Positions 10,195-23,678 of a stretch of 64,000 bases of DNA are shown here, piece after piece. Position 1 is the first letter of the stretch. Each line of letters begins with the position of its first letter. The notes beneath the pieces were generated by a model that saw nothing but the letters and a program-made list of their open reading frames with translations, searched no databases and was not told where the DNA came from. The position numbers and the translations under genes were made by a program. This stretch comes from Hordeum vulgare subsp. vulgare (lineage: Eukaryota > Streptophyta > Magnoliopsida > Poales > Poaceae): contig NC_058523.1 of NCBI RefSeq assembly GCF_904849725.1, forward strand, positions 203,697,689 through 203,761,688, given 5' to 3'.

Positions 10195-11618
10195 TGTTAG
10201 GGCATATTTATCCCTAAGTGATTTTGGTGATTGATGACAGTACCTCTATGGACTAATCGTGTGCATTGAGCATTTCAGATAATACATGACAAAGGCACAA
10301 GACGTTTCGGCTCCCCTTCGTGGATCAGAAGAACGGTGGCTTCTACGGTTCTCTTTAGTGATTTTGAGTCATAGGAACACCGTACTATTAAGAGGGGATC
10401 CGTGTCGGAAAGGTTGGGTGGAATCAAACTCTCACGCACACATTTTATCTCCACCGCTTTTTCCCTTGCTGCTATGGAGCTTCCCCCCTTGTTCTTTCTC
10501 TCTCTCACTTGGCAAAAAGGCTCTAGTGGTAGTACCGCTAGAGGTGAGCGATAGTACCGCTAGAGTTGAGCGGTAGTACCGCTAGAAAAAGATAGTACCG
10601 CCCCCTAGCTAGCGATAGTACTGCTGCAGGTCTGTAGTACTGCTCTCATAGCGATTGTGCTACAATAGACTTTTTGTGAAGACTTTCTCAGCCGTGGTAG
10701 GCACGGTAGTAGCTCGTGCATACCTTGGGTAAAGTGGTAATACCACTCTAGTCCTAGCGGTAGTACCGCTGGGGCTTGCGGTAATACCGCTCGAGGCAGC
10801 GGTAGTACCACTGCCCCTGAGCGGTAGTACCGCTCTGCTTGTGCCGTAAGTGGGGGTAACGATTGGTTTTCTTCCCCCACTATATAAAGGGTTCTTCCAC
10901 TCCGTAAACCCTACCTTTGACCCTCCAAGACTTCATTGTTGCTCCCTAAGCTCATATGTGCCCGATCTCTCTCCCTAGCCAATCAAACATGGTGATTTTC
11001 TAGGGATTGGTTGAGTAGGCCTAGATCTACACTTCCACCAAGAGAAAATTGATTCCCCCACTAATCCCTTGTGGATCTTGTTAGTCTTGGGTGTTTGAGC
11101 ACCCTAGACGGTTGAGGTCACCTCGGATCCACATTCCATTGTGGTGAAGCTTCATGGTCTTGTTGGGAGCCTCCAAGCTTTGAGTGGAGATAGCCCCAAC
11201 CTTGTTTGTAAAGGTTTGGTCGACGCCTTCAAGGGCACCTATAGTGGAATCGCGACACCTTGCATTGTGTGAGGGCGTGAGGAGAATGCAGTGTCCCTAG
11301 TTTCTTATTGTGGAGCATTGTGCCTCCACACCGCTCCAAAGGAGACGTACTTCCTGTCAAAGGGAAGGAACTTCGGTAACACATCCTCGTCTTCATCGGT
11401 TCCACTTGTTGTTATCTCTAACCTTCACATTGGTTATGTTATTATTGTAGAGTATTTCTTACATGACTTAGCGGTTATAGTTGGTAGCATCATATAGGTT
11501 GCTCACCTAGTTGTCATTTTAGAGAACCTATATGTTGCTAACCCTAACTTGTTAAAAATAGCTAAAAAATGGTAGTTGCCTATTCACCCCCCTCTAGTCA
11601 AACATATCGTTCCTTTCA
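10195..11618 (+). repeat. 3' LTR of Maximus-like Copia element
   Basis: Starts TGTTAGGGCATATTTATC and ends ATCGTTCCTTTCA (TG...CA), 1424 bases. It holds an array of GCGGTAGTACCGC motifs (10525-10840), a TATA box (TATATAAAGG, 10881-10890) and a probable leader. The array is the reverse complement of the one before the internal TATA box. Its partner LTR is outside the window. Confidence 0.85.
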
Positions 11619-11736
11619 AAATATTTTGAAGCATCCCAGCAACAATTTGGACCCTACAGAGCAGTTGAGGAAGTTGTTGGAACTTTGATTAAAGACCAAT
11701 GGTGGAGGTGGAACTGGTTTTCCTGGTGGCGGCTAA
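11619..11736 (+). pseudogene. Possible 3' end of an unrecognised host gene
   Basis: Directly after the Copia LTR a short frame reads as ordinary protein (EASQQQFGPYRAVEEVVG, then TLIKD). A one-base shift near 11697 leads to a glycine-rich end (GGGGTGFPGGG) closed by TAA at 11734-11736. The following 250 bases are T-rich and untranslated-looking. This could be the last exon of a gene split by the Copia insertion, with the rest to the left of the window. I do not recognise the protein, and 39 codons is little evidence. Confidence 0.3.
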
Positions 11737-13086
11737 ATCGTGCGCTCTTTTGTAACAGATTTTGTAGTTTACATTTTTCTATAACCAAGATGCAACCTCT
11801 CTTTTCTGTAATGTTTGGAATGTTGCAACTCCGTGTTGGAGGTACTTTCGTGCTCAACAAGGTTTTTATTTGTTCAATGAAATTGTGGAGGTACTTTTGT
11901 TGCGTTGTTGATATTGTGTGTTCAGTGAAATTGATATCAGTCCCCTCACATGTATCTTCTTGGTCTTTTGCCCATTTTTGTTAAAGATGAATGCAACTCA
12001 TTTCCGTGTGTGATGAATATACGATAACTTTGTGTGCCATTTTATATAGTTGTATTGTTTGAAAATTAGTGTCAGGTTCTCACCAGGTTTATTCAGACTG
12101 ACTATTTGACTCAGTATAAATAACAAAACATTTCACTCAACGTGACTATTTAACTCAGTCTGAATAAGCATGACTATTCTTAAAATGCTCTCAGGAGATA
12201 TCCCACATATTTAGTTTCTTTTGATTGATGCTTATCACCACAAGCATTTTATATCCTCAAAATGCAAGTTGCTGCATATATGTTTTTACCCAGTAACTTT
12301 TTAAATTTTGGTCCCATAAGGCAGTAGGCTAATTTTAACATGTATCTGTTTTATAGTTGGCTTTCTCTCAAATGGAGCATAATTATAAGGAGGATTTCGA
12401 ACCTAATCATACATCCCCACTTTTGTCCAACACACACATGTAGGCACTGAAAATCATATTTTTGAATAAATAAGTACAAATGTAACCACTATAATTTATA
12501 GTAAATAGACACCTTCACTTGTCTAGCACACGAATGTAACCAACTTTTGCTGCTGCAAAAATAAGCTCATTACATGTTTAAGGAGACTTTCTCATGTTAC
12601 CAAAACTAGCATCGAGAAATTTAAAGTGACATTAGTCTCCATTTTTCTTTTGTATGAAGCAAGTGAATATGCTCTTCATGTGTTTTTTCTTCTCAGAGCC
12701 TAAGATTTGTTGCTCTAGCGACATTTGCGTCCAGTGATATTGCAGCCTTAAAGTATAGACATTTATTCACTACCTGACCATCCTTAATGCAATAGTTGAA
12801 TTTCTGGGCAACCATCGCCAGTTTTAACTACTCGCACACTTGGGCGCTATGACCATCGTCTTTGTAGTAAGGGCATATGTCTATTTTCTTCTTGGTCCAG
12901 GTTTTCCTCTGGGTTTTGGTTCTTTCTTCTTCTTTGCTGCATCCTATCTTTGCTCAAGCAAAATCTTTCTCCATCTTGATTTTTCCGATGGTCGACCTTT
13001 CTTCGGGACATGTGTTGGGTTTTGAAGCATGACACTCTGTCCGGTATCTTGTGCAACTGGTGAGTTGGGTGCTTGTGGTTGTTGGA
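11737..13086. other. Unassigned AT-rich sequence
   Basis: No gene or repeat recognised with confidence. A pair of words TGACTATTTRACTCAGT (about 12100 and 12143) lies within a weak inverted repeat (TATTCAGACTGA 12090-12101, complement 12155-12166). On the minus strand near 12840-12890 a short frame gives CPYYKDDGHSAQVC, reminiscent of a CCHC zinc knuckle with the second cysteine changed; too short to call. Confidence 0.4.
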
Positions 13087-15047
13087 TTGGCGGGTTTGGC
13101 TGCTGCTGCCTTGGCTTACAAAAGCTTAAGCTTGGGGGAGTTCACTACCATGTCTACATATTGATGTAGCGGTGTTATTTGAATAAATTGAAATGTGGTT
13201 ATACTCGAGTTGGGAACACTCGAGTTGGTTTGTTCCAACACTTTGCTTTTTTATTTGCTTTGATTTTTCTTTTTGCCGTTGTGATTTTTTGTTTGCAAGT
13301 TAGTATTAAAAAACCCAAAAAACTAAAAATAGAATAAGTTTTGCTTTGCTCTTTTCTGTGAACCCTTGGAGTTCTTTTTGCATTCTTTATTTATATTTTA
13401 GAGGAGTGGATCTATGCTGGACAAAGAGGAATGCAAGCATGAGGAAAATAAGTGTGTACATTCAAGAATGTGAAGGTATATCTTACAACTTATGTCTTTT
13501 CCACTTAAAATGCTTAGAATAGATGTAGAAGTAGCATGTGTGATGTGTGGAAGAGTGAGTAAGTCTTGATAATTAAAATAAAGGTTTTGCTCTAGTAGCT
13601 AAAATATTTTTTGTAGCATGTGTTCTCTTTAATATATATAGCCAAGACTTGTCGTGGGACTATTTTTGAAAGAAATTGATCATAACTAAGAATAACCATG
13701 CCCAAGAGTAAGTCTTCAAAGACTTGGATGTTGAGAAAAATTGTAGAGAAGATTGTGTAAGAAATGCTAAACACAATATCGTTAATATTAATAGACTTAA
13801 ATGCACTTATGAATTAAATTGTTTAGACGAATTTAAGTTGACTAGTGAATGATATTATGCCAAAAATCTATGTTGTATCTCTTACATGGTGATTTAGCTT
13901 CTTACTAGTGCCATGGCCCTTGTTTCTATATGCACGTGTACATGTGTAAATGTGGCTTTGTCACCTTTCTTGAGGTTATGTAAAGAACTCCGTTAGCCAA
14001 TGAACTATCCACCGGAGTTTCAGCTCGGCTTTTGGCTATGAGTTTGTTACCATATGTAATGGCAACACTACATTGAATACTATTTGGCTTTCTCTTGAGT
14101 GTTTGTGTATGTGGTATATACTTGAACTGATCACAAGAGATCAAAATTCACTAATATTAAGATCCAGATTTCACAAAATTAAGCCACATCAAAACTCTTT
14201 ACATGATCATTTATTTGGCATAATCCCCTTCACATGACAACTTAAAGTAGCAAACAATGATTCAAACAAAGTGTTTGAGAGCCTTGAGGATGAGACATTC
14301 CTAGGTATGTTAATGGGTACTCTAGAATTATGTTTATCTTTACGTGCCTTTAACTCCCTAAATTATGTTTTCGTTGCTCCATCAAAGAAAAACTCTCCCG
14401 TGAATTTCCGGCAAGCAAGTGTTAACTAGAGGAAATAGAATTAAGTGTTGCAAAGCTGTTTTATCTAGTGGAACAAAACTTTGAGTTGATTATATTTGTT
14501 TCCATAACACTTGCGTAATAACCATACAACTCCTACATCTATGATAACTTTTCAGGTCAAGAAGCGGATGGCTATCTAGGCGTGCCGATCGTAAGTGAAT
14601 TACAACCTTCTTGTTATTTCGATTTAAACAACTGAGTTCCTTATGATTCAGATGTCTCTTTACGCTATTCGTGCATGACTAATTTTGAGCTTGGGGTAGT
14701 TGATGAGCGATATTTTGACACTCCTCCAACCTAACTTTAAACCGATATATTTCATTTAAACCGAGATATTTGCTCCAATTTTACCACTAAGAACTAATGA
14801 ATTCATAGGATTACAAAATAATTTCTTTATTTTGTTTCCACAAGATATGGGATGAATATGGACGAAATGAAGTCATAACAAGAAAATGAGTAAAGGAGGA
14901 GATAGAAGAAATCAAGTGGAGGAACCACAAAAGAAGCAGATCAAAAGATGGTGTATCATGCGACTGCGAACACTTGTATGAGCCATCCACCTGAACATAC
15001 TTTGTAAATGGGTGAGGCTAAAATGTTAATAGACCAACCGTGAGAGA
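13087..15047 (+). mobile_element. Athila-like gypsy element 2: 3' spacer and LTR start
   Basis: A purine tract (TAAGCTTGGGGGAG, 13127-13140) opens a 1.5-kb non-coding spacer like that of gypsy element 1. A polypurine tract (14687-14700) with the same core as in element 1 precedes an LTR that starts TGATGAGCGATATTTTGAC at 14701. The LTR is interrupted at 15047 by the Angela-like array and appears to resume at 30519. The left limit is not defined; coding parts of this element are not seen. Confidence 0.6.
15043..15047. repeat. Left target-site duplication of the three-LTR array
   Basis: AGAGA directly left of LTR A. The five bases right of LTR C (30519-30523) are AGAGG, so four of five match. 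They bound the whole array, not either single unit. Confidence 0.6.
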
Positions 15048-16869
15048 TGGTGGGGAACCTCGCATGGAAAACAAAAAATTTCCTACGCGCACACAAGATC
15101 TATCCATGGTGATGACCATCTACCAAAGGAGAGAATGCATCTACATACAATTGTAGATCGATAAGGGGAAGCATATATAACACGGTTTATGTAGTCGTAC
15201 GTCTTCAATATCCAATAAATATCCTTCCCGCGATCCCATCATGATTCGTCCCACGATCCCATCACGATCCGTCCTGCGATCTCATCACGAACCGTCCCAT
15301 GATCTCATCACGATTATTCCCAATCTAATGCCGAACGGACGGCACCTCCGTGTTTAGCACACGTATAGCTCGATGAAAATCACCACCTTCTTGATCCATC
15401 AAGATGTATGGAGAGGTGGATGAGTTCTCCAACACGACGGCGTGGTGGTGGTGGTGAACTAATCCAGCAGGGCTTCGCCAAGCTCTACCGAACTAATCTG
15501 GAGGAGTAAACGACCTAGAGAGAGAGGGCAACACGTGGCTTATTCGGGTTAGGGCTGCCCAGAAATCCTCTAGTATATATAAGAGGGAGGGAGGGGACGA
15601 GGCATCCAAAGTGGAGGAAGTGGAAGAGTCCACCTCCAATCCTACTCTTAGTAGGATTCCACCCTTCCCTACTTGGGTCTCTTTCTTTCCCACCACCTAG
15701 CCGCATTGGGCTTTAGTGGAAGCTTCGACCAGCCCTCTAGGGGCTGGTCCACATCCTGCCACAGCCCATGAGACTCTTTGGCATGGGTGGGCCCACCTGA
15801 TGGTCCCCCGGAACCCATTCATCACTCCTAGTACACTACTGGAAGTGCACGGAACCTTTCCGTTGTTCCAAAACCACTTTCCTATATATCAATCTTTACC
15901 TCCGGACCATTCTGGAGCTCCTCATGACGTCCGAGATCCCATCCGGGATTCTGAACAACTTTTGGTCACCAACATACATAACTCAACAATACCAAAATGT
16001 CACCGAACCTTAAGTCTATAGACCGTGCGGGTTCGAGAACTATGTAGACATGAGCGAGACACTCTCCGGTAAATAACCAATAGCGGGACCCGGTGCCCAT
16101 ATTGGCTCCTATATATTCTATGAAGATCTTTATAGGTTGAACCTATATGTCAAGGATTCGGTTAATCTCGTATGCTGCTCCCTTTGTCCTTCGGTATGTT
16201 ACTTGCCTGAGATTCGATCGCTGGTATCTCCATGTCTAGTTCAATCTCGTTACCGGCAAGTCTCTTTACTCGTTCCATAATACAAGATTCCATGACTAAA
16301 TCCTTAGTCACTTTGGTTGCAAGGCTTTTTGTGATGTTGTATTATCGAGTGGGCCCTGAGATACCTCTCCATCACACGGAGTGACAAATCCCAGTCTGGA
16401 TTCACGCCAACCCAACAAACACCTTCGGGGATATATGTAGAACACCTTTATAGTCACCCAGTTACGTTGTGATGTTTCATACACACAATGTATTCCTCCG
16501 ATGTCCAGGAATTGCATGATCTCATGGTCATAGGAATAGATACTTTGACATGCAGAAAACACTAGTAATAAACTGACATGATCATATGCTACATTCATAG
16601 TTTGTGTCATGTCCATCACATCATTATCCTTATGATGTGGCCCCTTCATCAAACGACATCTCATGTCTATGGCCAGGAAACCTTGACCATCTTTGATCAA
16701 CGACCTAGTCCTTCAGAGGCTCACTAGGGGCAGTGTGTTGTCTATGTATCCACACATGTATTCGAGTTTCCAATCAATACAATTCTAGCATGGATAATAA
16801 ATGATTATCGTGAATAAGGAAATATAATAATAACCAATTTATTATTGCCTCTAGGGCATATTTCCAACA
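15048..16869 (-). repeat. LTR A (3' LTR of the array)
   Basis: 1822 bases. Minus-strand TATA box within TAGTATATATAAGAGG (15571-15586, plus-strand reading). Ends TTTCCAACA before the purine tract GTCTCCCAC. Its TG end carries a change (TGGTGGGG instead of TGTTGGGG). Confidence 0.9.
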
Positions 16870-19800
16870 GTCTCCCACTTCCACTAGAGATGTTTTTAGT
16901 CAATGAGTCTGAACCTTTCAGGTCCGTGTGTGCTTTACAAATCTATATGTCATCCTTTAAATGTTGCTACGACGCGCCATTTGGAACTTTTCCAAATGAC
17001 TCCTCCATTATACGAATCCGGTTTACTACTCAGATTCATCCATATTAGTGTCAAAGCTTGCATCGACGTAACCTTTACAACCAACCATTTTATCACCTCC
17101 ATAATCAAGAAAAGTTCCTTAGTCCACTGGTTACTAAGGATAAATTTGACCACTGTCGAGTGATCCATTCCTGGATCACTCTTGTACCCCTTAACTAACT
17201 CATGGCAAGGCACACATTAGGTGAGGTACACAACATGGTATACTATAGAGCGTATGGCTAAGGAATAGAGGACGACCTTCGTCCTTTCTCTTTGTTCTGC
17301 CATTGTCGGGCTTTGGGTCTTACTCAATAGTCACACCTCACAACACAGCTAAGAACTGCTTCTTTGACAGATCTAGTTTGAACTCCTTAAAAGATTTGGT
17401 GTGGTATGTATTAAGTTGGAAGTTCTATTAAGCGTTTTGATCTATCTCTATAGACCTTTATGCTCAATGATCAAGTAGCTCAATCCAGGTTTTCCTTTGA
17501 AAAAATACTTTTCAAGCAACCCTATATGCTTTCTAGAAATTCTACATCATTTCCGATCAACAATATGTCAACCACATATACCCATCAGAAATTCTATTGT
17601 GCTCCCACTCAGTTTCTTGCAAATACAAGTTATTCATAAACCTTGTATAAACCCAAAAGCTTTGATCATCTCATCAAAGCGTATATTCCAACTCCGAGAT
17701 GCTTGCTCCAGTCCATAGAAGGATTGCTGGAGCTTGCATACTTGTTAGTATCCTTAGGATCGACAAAACTTTCTGGTTGTATCACATACAACATTTCCTC
17801 AAGGAAACCGTCGAGGAAACAATGTTTTGACATCCTATATACAAGATTTCATAAATAATGCAACAACTGCTAACATAATTCCAACAGACTTTTAGCATCG
17901 CTCCGAGTGAGACAGTCTCATCATAGTCAACTCTTTGAACATGTCAGAAACATGTTTGCGACAAGTTAAGCTTTCTTAATGGTGCCATTTACCATAATCG
18001 TCCATCTTCCTTTCGAAGATCCATCTGTACCTAACAGACTTACGACCATCAAGTAGTTCTTCCAAAGTCTACGGTTTGTTTTCATACATGGATCCTACTC
18101 GGATTTCATGGCGTCCAACCATTCGTCAGAATCCAGGCCCACCATCGCTTCTCCATGGCTCGTAGGTTCATACTTGTCCAACAACATGACCTCCAAGACA
18201 GGATTACTGTACCACTCTGGAGCAATACTTTCCCTTGTCGACCTACGAGGTTTGGTAGTAACTTGATCTGAAGCTTCATGATCACCATCATTATCTTTCC
18301 ACTTCAACTAGTGTAGGCGCCACAGGAATATCTTCCTGCGCCGTGCCACTCATTGGTTGAAGTGACGGTTCAATAACCTCATCAAGTTTCCACCATTCTC
18401 CCACTCAATTCTTTCGAGAGGAACTTTTCTTGAGAAAGGACCCATTTCTGGAAACAAACATTTTGCTTCCGGATCTGAGATAGGAGGTATACCCAACTAT
18501 TTTGGGTGTCCTATGAAGATACATTTATCCGCTTTGGGTGCGAGCTTATGAGGCTGAAACTTTTTCACTTAAGCGTCGCAGCCCCAAAATTTTAAAAAAT
18601 GACAACTTAGGTTTATACAAACCATAGTTCGTACGATGTCATCTCAACGAAATTATATCGTGCCCTATTTAAAGTGAGTGTGATTTTCTCTAATGCCTAA
18701 CCCAAAAAGATAGTGGTAATTCGATAGGAGACATCATAATATGCACCATATCCAATAGGGTGCGGCTACAACATTCGGACACACCATCACACTATGGTGT
18801 TCCACGTGGCATGAGTTGTGAAACAATTTTCACATTGTCTTAAATGTATACCAAACTCACAACTCAGATATATATTTACCTCCACGATCACATCGTAGAC
18901 ATATTATCCTCTCGTCACAATGATCTTCAACTTCACTCTGAAATTGCTTGAACCTTTTTCAATATTTCAGACTTGTGATTCATCAAGTAAATACACATGT
19001 ATCTACTCAAATCACCAATGAAGTAAGAACATAACGATATCCACTGTGTGCCTCGGCACTCATTGGACTACATACATCAAAATGTATTATTTCCAACAAG
19101 TCACTTCCTCATTCCATCTTACAAGAAAGACGAGTCCTTCAGTCATCTTGCCTATGTGGCATGATTTGCATGTCTCAAGTGATTCAAAATCAAGTGAGTC
19201 CATACGGTCCATCTACATGGAGTTTATTCATGCGTTAACACCAATAGGCATGGTTCACATGTCTCAAACAATTCAAAAACGAGTGAGTGCAAATATCCAT
19301 CAGCATGGAGCTTCTGCATGCGTTTTATACCAATATGACTCAAGCGGGAGTGCCACAAGTATGTGGTACTATCGTTACTACTTTGTATCTTTTGGCGTTA
19401 ATATTATGAACATGTGTATCACTACGGTTGAGATTCAATAAACCATTCATATTAGGTGCAAGGCCATTGAAGGTTTTATCCAAGTAAAGAGAGTAAGCAT
19501 TATTCTCTTTAAATGAATAACCACATTGCAATAAACATGATCCAATCATGTACAACCTCAATGCAAACACCAATCAATATTTAGGTTTAACACTTATCCC
19601 TAAGGTAGAGGGAGTGTGCGATGTTGATCACATCAACCTTGGAAGTACTTCCAACACACATCATCACCTCACCCTTGCTAGTATCCATTTATTCCGTAGC
19701 TATAAATTCGAATTACTAACGTTTAGCAACTGAACCGATATCTAATACCCTAATGCTACTGAGAGTACTAGTAAGGAACACATCAATATCACGTATATCC

Positions 19801-21892
19801 AATATACTTTTGCCGACTTTGCCAACCTTCTCATCAACCAAGTATCTAGGGTAGTGCTGCTTCACTAACCGTTCCCCTCATTTTTAGAAGCACTTAGTCT
19901 CCGGTTTGGGTTCAACCTTGGGTTTCCTTACTAGAGCGGCAACTTGTTTGCCAGTCATGAAGTGTCCCTTCTTGCCATTGCCCTTCTTGAAACTAGTGGT
20001 TTTACTAACGATTAATAATTGATGCTCCTACTTGATTTCTACTTTAGTGGTGTGAGACATCGCGAATAACTGAGGGATCATCTTGTGCATCCCTGATATG
20101 CTATAGTTCATCACGAAGCTCGAGCAGCTTGGTGGCAGTGAGTTTGGAGAACTATGTCAATCATTATCTTATCTGGAAGATCAACGCCCACTCGATTCAA
20201 CCGATTGTAGTACCCAGACAATCTGAGCACATGCTCAACGATTGAGCTTTTATCCCTTACTTTGTAGACATAGAATCTTGTCGTAGGTCTCATTCCTCTT
20301 TACACGGACATGAGCCTGATATCCAAATCTCAGCTCTTGGAACATCTCATATGTTCTGTGACGTTCACAACGTCTTGGGCGCCTCAAATATAAGTTGTTA
20401 AGCATTACACACTAAACTATCACGTAGTCATAAAAAACGTGTATGTGAGATGTTTGCAACATCTACACACGATGCTGGGGGCGCAACTCACCGAGCGGTG
20501 CATTAAGAACATAAGCATTTTGTGCAGCAATGAGGATAATCCTCAGTTTATGGACGCAGTCCGCATAATTGCTACTATCATCTTTGAACTAAGTTTTCTC
20601 TAGGAACATATGAAAAATAGTGGAGCTACAACGCAAGCTACAACAAAATTTGCAAATACATTTTGACTTTGTTCATGATAATAAGTTCAACTAATCATAT
20701 TACTTAAGAACTCCCACTCAAATTGACATCCCTCTAGTCATTCGAGTGACACATGATCCAAATTCACCAACTCAAGTCCGATCATCACGTGAGTTAAGTT
20801 GGCTTCAATGGTGAACATCCCTATGTTGATCATATCTACTATATGACTCATGTTTGACCTTTCGGTCTCTTGTGTTCCGAGGCCATGTTTGTACATGCTA
20901 GGTTCAAAAAGTTTAACCCGAGTGTTCCGCGTGTGCAAAACTGTCTTGCACCCGTTTTATGTGAATGTAGAGTCTATCACACCCGATCATCACGTGGTGT
21001 CTCGAAACGATGAACTATTGCAACGGTGCACACTCGGTGAGAACACAATTTTATCTTGAAATTTTAGTGTGGGATCACCTTATAATGATATCATCTTCCT
21101 AAGAAAAAATAAGGTGCATAAAAGGATTAACATCACATGCGTATCACAAGTGACATGATATGGCCATGAACTTGTGCTTATTGATCTCCATCACCGAAGT
21201 ACCGGCATGATCTCCATCGTCACTGGCGCCACACCATGATCTCCATCATCAAGATCACCATCATTGTACTACCATCGAGGTTGTCACGCCATATATGTTG
21301 TTACTACTAAAGCCACTGAACTAGCGATAAAGCAAAGCATCACCAGGCACAAAATAAGTAAAGACAACCCTATGGCTCATGCCGGTTGCCGTAGCATCGA
21401 CATGCAAGTCGATATTTAACTACCACAACATGATCATCTCATACATCAAATAAATTGTATCATGTCTTTGGCCATATCATATCACAACATACCCTGCAAA
21501 AACAAGTTAGACATCCTCTAATTTGTTGTTGCATGTTTTACGTGGCTGCTATGGGTATCTAGCATGATTCATCTTACTTACGCAAAACCACAACGTTGAT
21601 ACACAAGTTGTTATTTAACCTTCTCCAAGGACCGCCTCTATCAAATCTGATTCAACTAAAGTAGGAGAAACAGACACCCGCCAGTCATATTTATGCAACA
21701 AGTTGCACGTTGGTTGATGAAAACGGTCTCTCGTACGCCTACGATTAATGTTGGTCCGGGCCGCTTCATCCAACAATACCGCCGAATCAAGAAAATACTA
21801 AGGAGGGAAGCAATATGTATATCAACGCTCACAAAATTCTTTGTGTTCTACTCGAGATGTCATCTACACATAGACCTAGCTCATGATGCCAC
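16870..21892 (-). pseudogene. gag-pol: Degenerate Copia gag-pol, internal domain 1
   Basis: By alignment to the better preserved Angela-like element at 34151-42558, coding runs on the minus strand from about 20640 (gag start) to about 16885 (RNase H end); 20640-21892 is the untranslated leader next to LTR B. Recognisable pieces are a gag segment near 20111-20293 (VEHVLRLSGYYNRL), a protease/pre-integrase segment near 19340-19573 (GYSFKENN, HVHNINAKR), and the start of RT near 18095-18307 (RRSTRESIAPEWY). No frame exceeds about 130 codons; stops and indels are everywhere. A gag frameshift near 20142 is shared with internal domain 2. Confidence 0.8.
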
Positions 21893-23678
21893 TGTTGGGG
21901 AACGTCACATGGGAAACAAAAATTTTCCTACACGCATACAAGATCTATCCATCGTGATAACCATCTACGAGAGGAGAGAGTGCATCTACATACCCTTGTA
22001 GATCGATAAGCGGAAGCGTATATAACGAGGTTGATGTAGTCGTACATCTTTGGATCCAATCACGATCCATCCCACGATCCCATCACGATCTGCCCCGTGA
22101 TCTCATCACGAACCGTCGTGCAATCTCATCATGATTCTTGCCGATCTAGTGTCGAATGGACGACACCTGCGCAGTCAGCACACATACATTTCGATGACGT
22201 TCGCCGCCTTCTTGATCCAGCAAGAGCGGCGGAGAGGTGGATGAGTTCTCTAGCATGACATCATGGTGGTGGTGGTGGTGAACTAATCTAACAGGGCTTC
22301 ACCAAGCTCTACTGAACTAATCTAGAGGATAAAACGCCCTAGAGAGAGAGGGCAACACGGGGCTTATTTGGGTTAGGGCTGCCCTGAAATCCTATAGTAT
22401 ATATAAGAGGGAGGGAGGGGACGAGGCAGCCAAAGTGGAGGAAGTGGAAGAGTCCACCTCCAATCCTACTCTTCCCCACTTGGGTTTCTTTCTTTCCCAC
22501 CTCCTAGCCGCATTGGGCTTTAGTGGGAGCTTCGGCGAGCCCACTAGGGGCTGGTCCACGTCCTGCCACAGCCCATGAGACCCTTTGGCATGGGCGGGCC
22601 CACCTGGTGGTCCCTTGGAACCCATTCGTCACTCCTAGTACACTACCGAAAATTCACGAAACCTTTCCATTGTTCCAAAACCACTTTCCTAAATATCAAT
22701 CTTTACATCTGGACCATTCCGGAGCTCCTCATGACGTCCGGTATCTCATCCGGGATTCCGAACAACTTTTGGTCACCAACATACATAACTCAACAATACC
22801 GAAATGTCACTGAACCTTAAGTATGTAGACCCTGCGTATTCGAGAACTATGTAGACATGAGCGAGACACTCTCCGGTCAATAAGCAATAGCGGGACCTGG
22901 ATGCCCATATTGGGTCCTACATATTCTATGAAGATCTGTATAGGTTGAACCTCTATGTCAAGGATTTGGTTAATCTCGTATGCTGCTCCCATTCTCCTTC
23001 GGTGTGTTACTTTCTCGAGATTCGATCGGTGGTATCTCCATACCTAGTTCAATCTCGTTACCGGCAAGTTTCTTTACTGATTCCGTAATACAAGATTCCA
23101 TGACTAACTCCTTAGTCACATTGGTTGCAAGGCTTGTTGTAATGTTGTATTACCGAGTGGGCCCTAACATACCTCTCCGTCACACAGAGTGACAAATGCC
23201 AGTCTTGATTCACGCCAACCCAACAAACACCTTCGGAGATACATGTAGAGCACCTTTATAGTCACCCAGTTACATTGTGACGTTTGATACACACAAGGTA
23301 TTCCTCCGATGTCCGGGAGTTGCATGATCTTATGGTCATAGGAATAGATACTTTGACAATGCAGAAAACACTAGCAATAAACTCATAGGATCATATGCTA
23401 CATTCATAATTTGTGTCTTGTCCATCACATCATTGTCCTTATGATGTGGTCCCTTTATCAAACAACATCTCATGTCTATGGTCAGGAAACCTTGACCATC
23501 TTTGATCAACGACCTAGTCCTGCAGAGGCTCACTAGGGGCAGTGTGTTGTCTATGTATCCACACATGTATTTGAGTTTCCAATCAATACAATTCTAACAT
23601 GGATAATACATGATTATCATGAATAAGGAAATATAATAATAAACAATTTATTATTGCCTCTAGGGCATATTTCCAACA
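21893..23678 (-). repeat. LTR B (middle, shared LTR)
   Basis: 1786 bases, TGTTGGGGAAC...TTCCAACA. Minus-strand TATA region at 22398-22405. It lacks a short segment (TTAGTAGGATTCCACC) present in LTR A at about 15649-15664 and, in variant form, in LTR C. It serves as 5' LTR for domain 1 and 3' LTR for domain 2. Confidence 0.9.

Larger units (their letters stand above)
4092..11618 (+). mobile_element. Maximus-like (SIRE lineage) Ty1-copia element, right part
   Basis: Seen in order: broken pol (integrase, RT, RNase H), a regulatory-looking region with tandem GCGGTACTACCGC motifs, an extra spliced gene, a polypurine tract and a 1424-base 3' LTR. Large Copia elements with an extra ORF between pol and the 3' LTR are typical of the SIRE/Maximus lineage, and the LTR start TGTTAGGGCATATTTATC is what I associate with Triticeae Maximus. 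The left part (5' LTR, gag, protease) is beyond gypsy element 1, outside the window. The element lies in what may be the 3' end of a host gene (11619 onward); the 5 bases after the LTR are AAATA. Confidence 0.85.

Noticed and set aside
12840..12890. CCHC zinc knuckle on the minus strand
   Set aside because: Only one short motif, second cysteine replaced by tyrosine, no neighbouring gag sequence.
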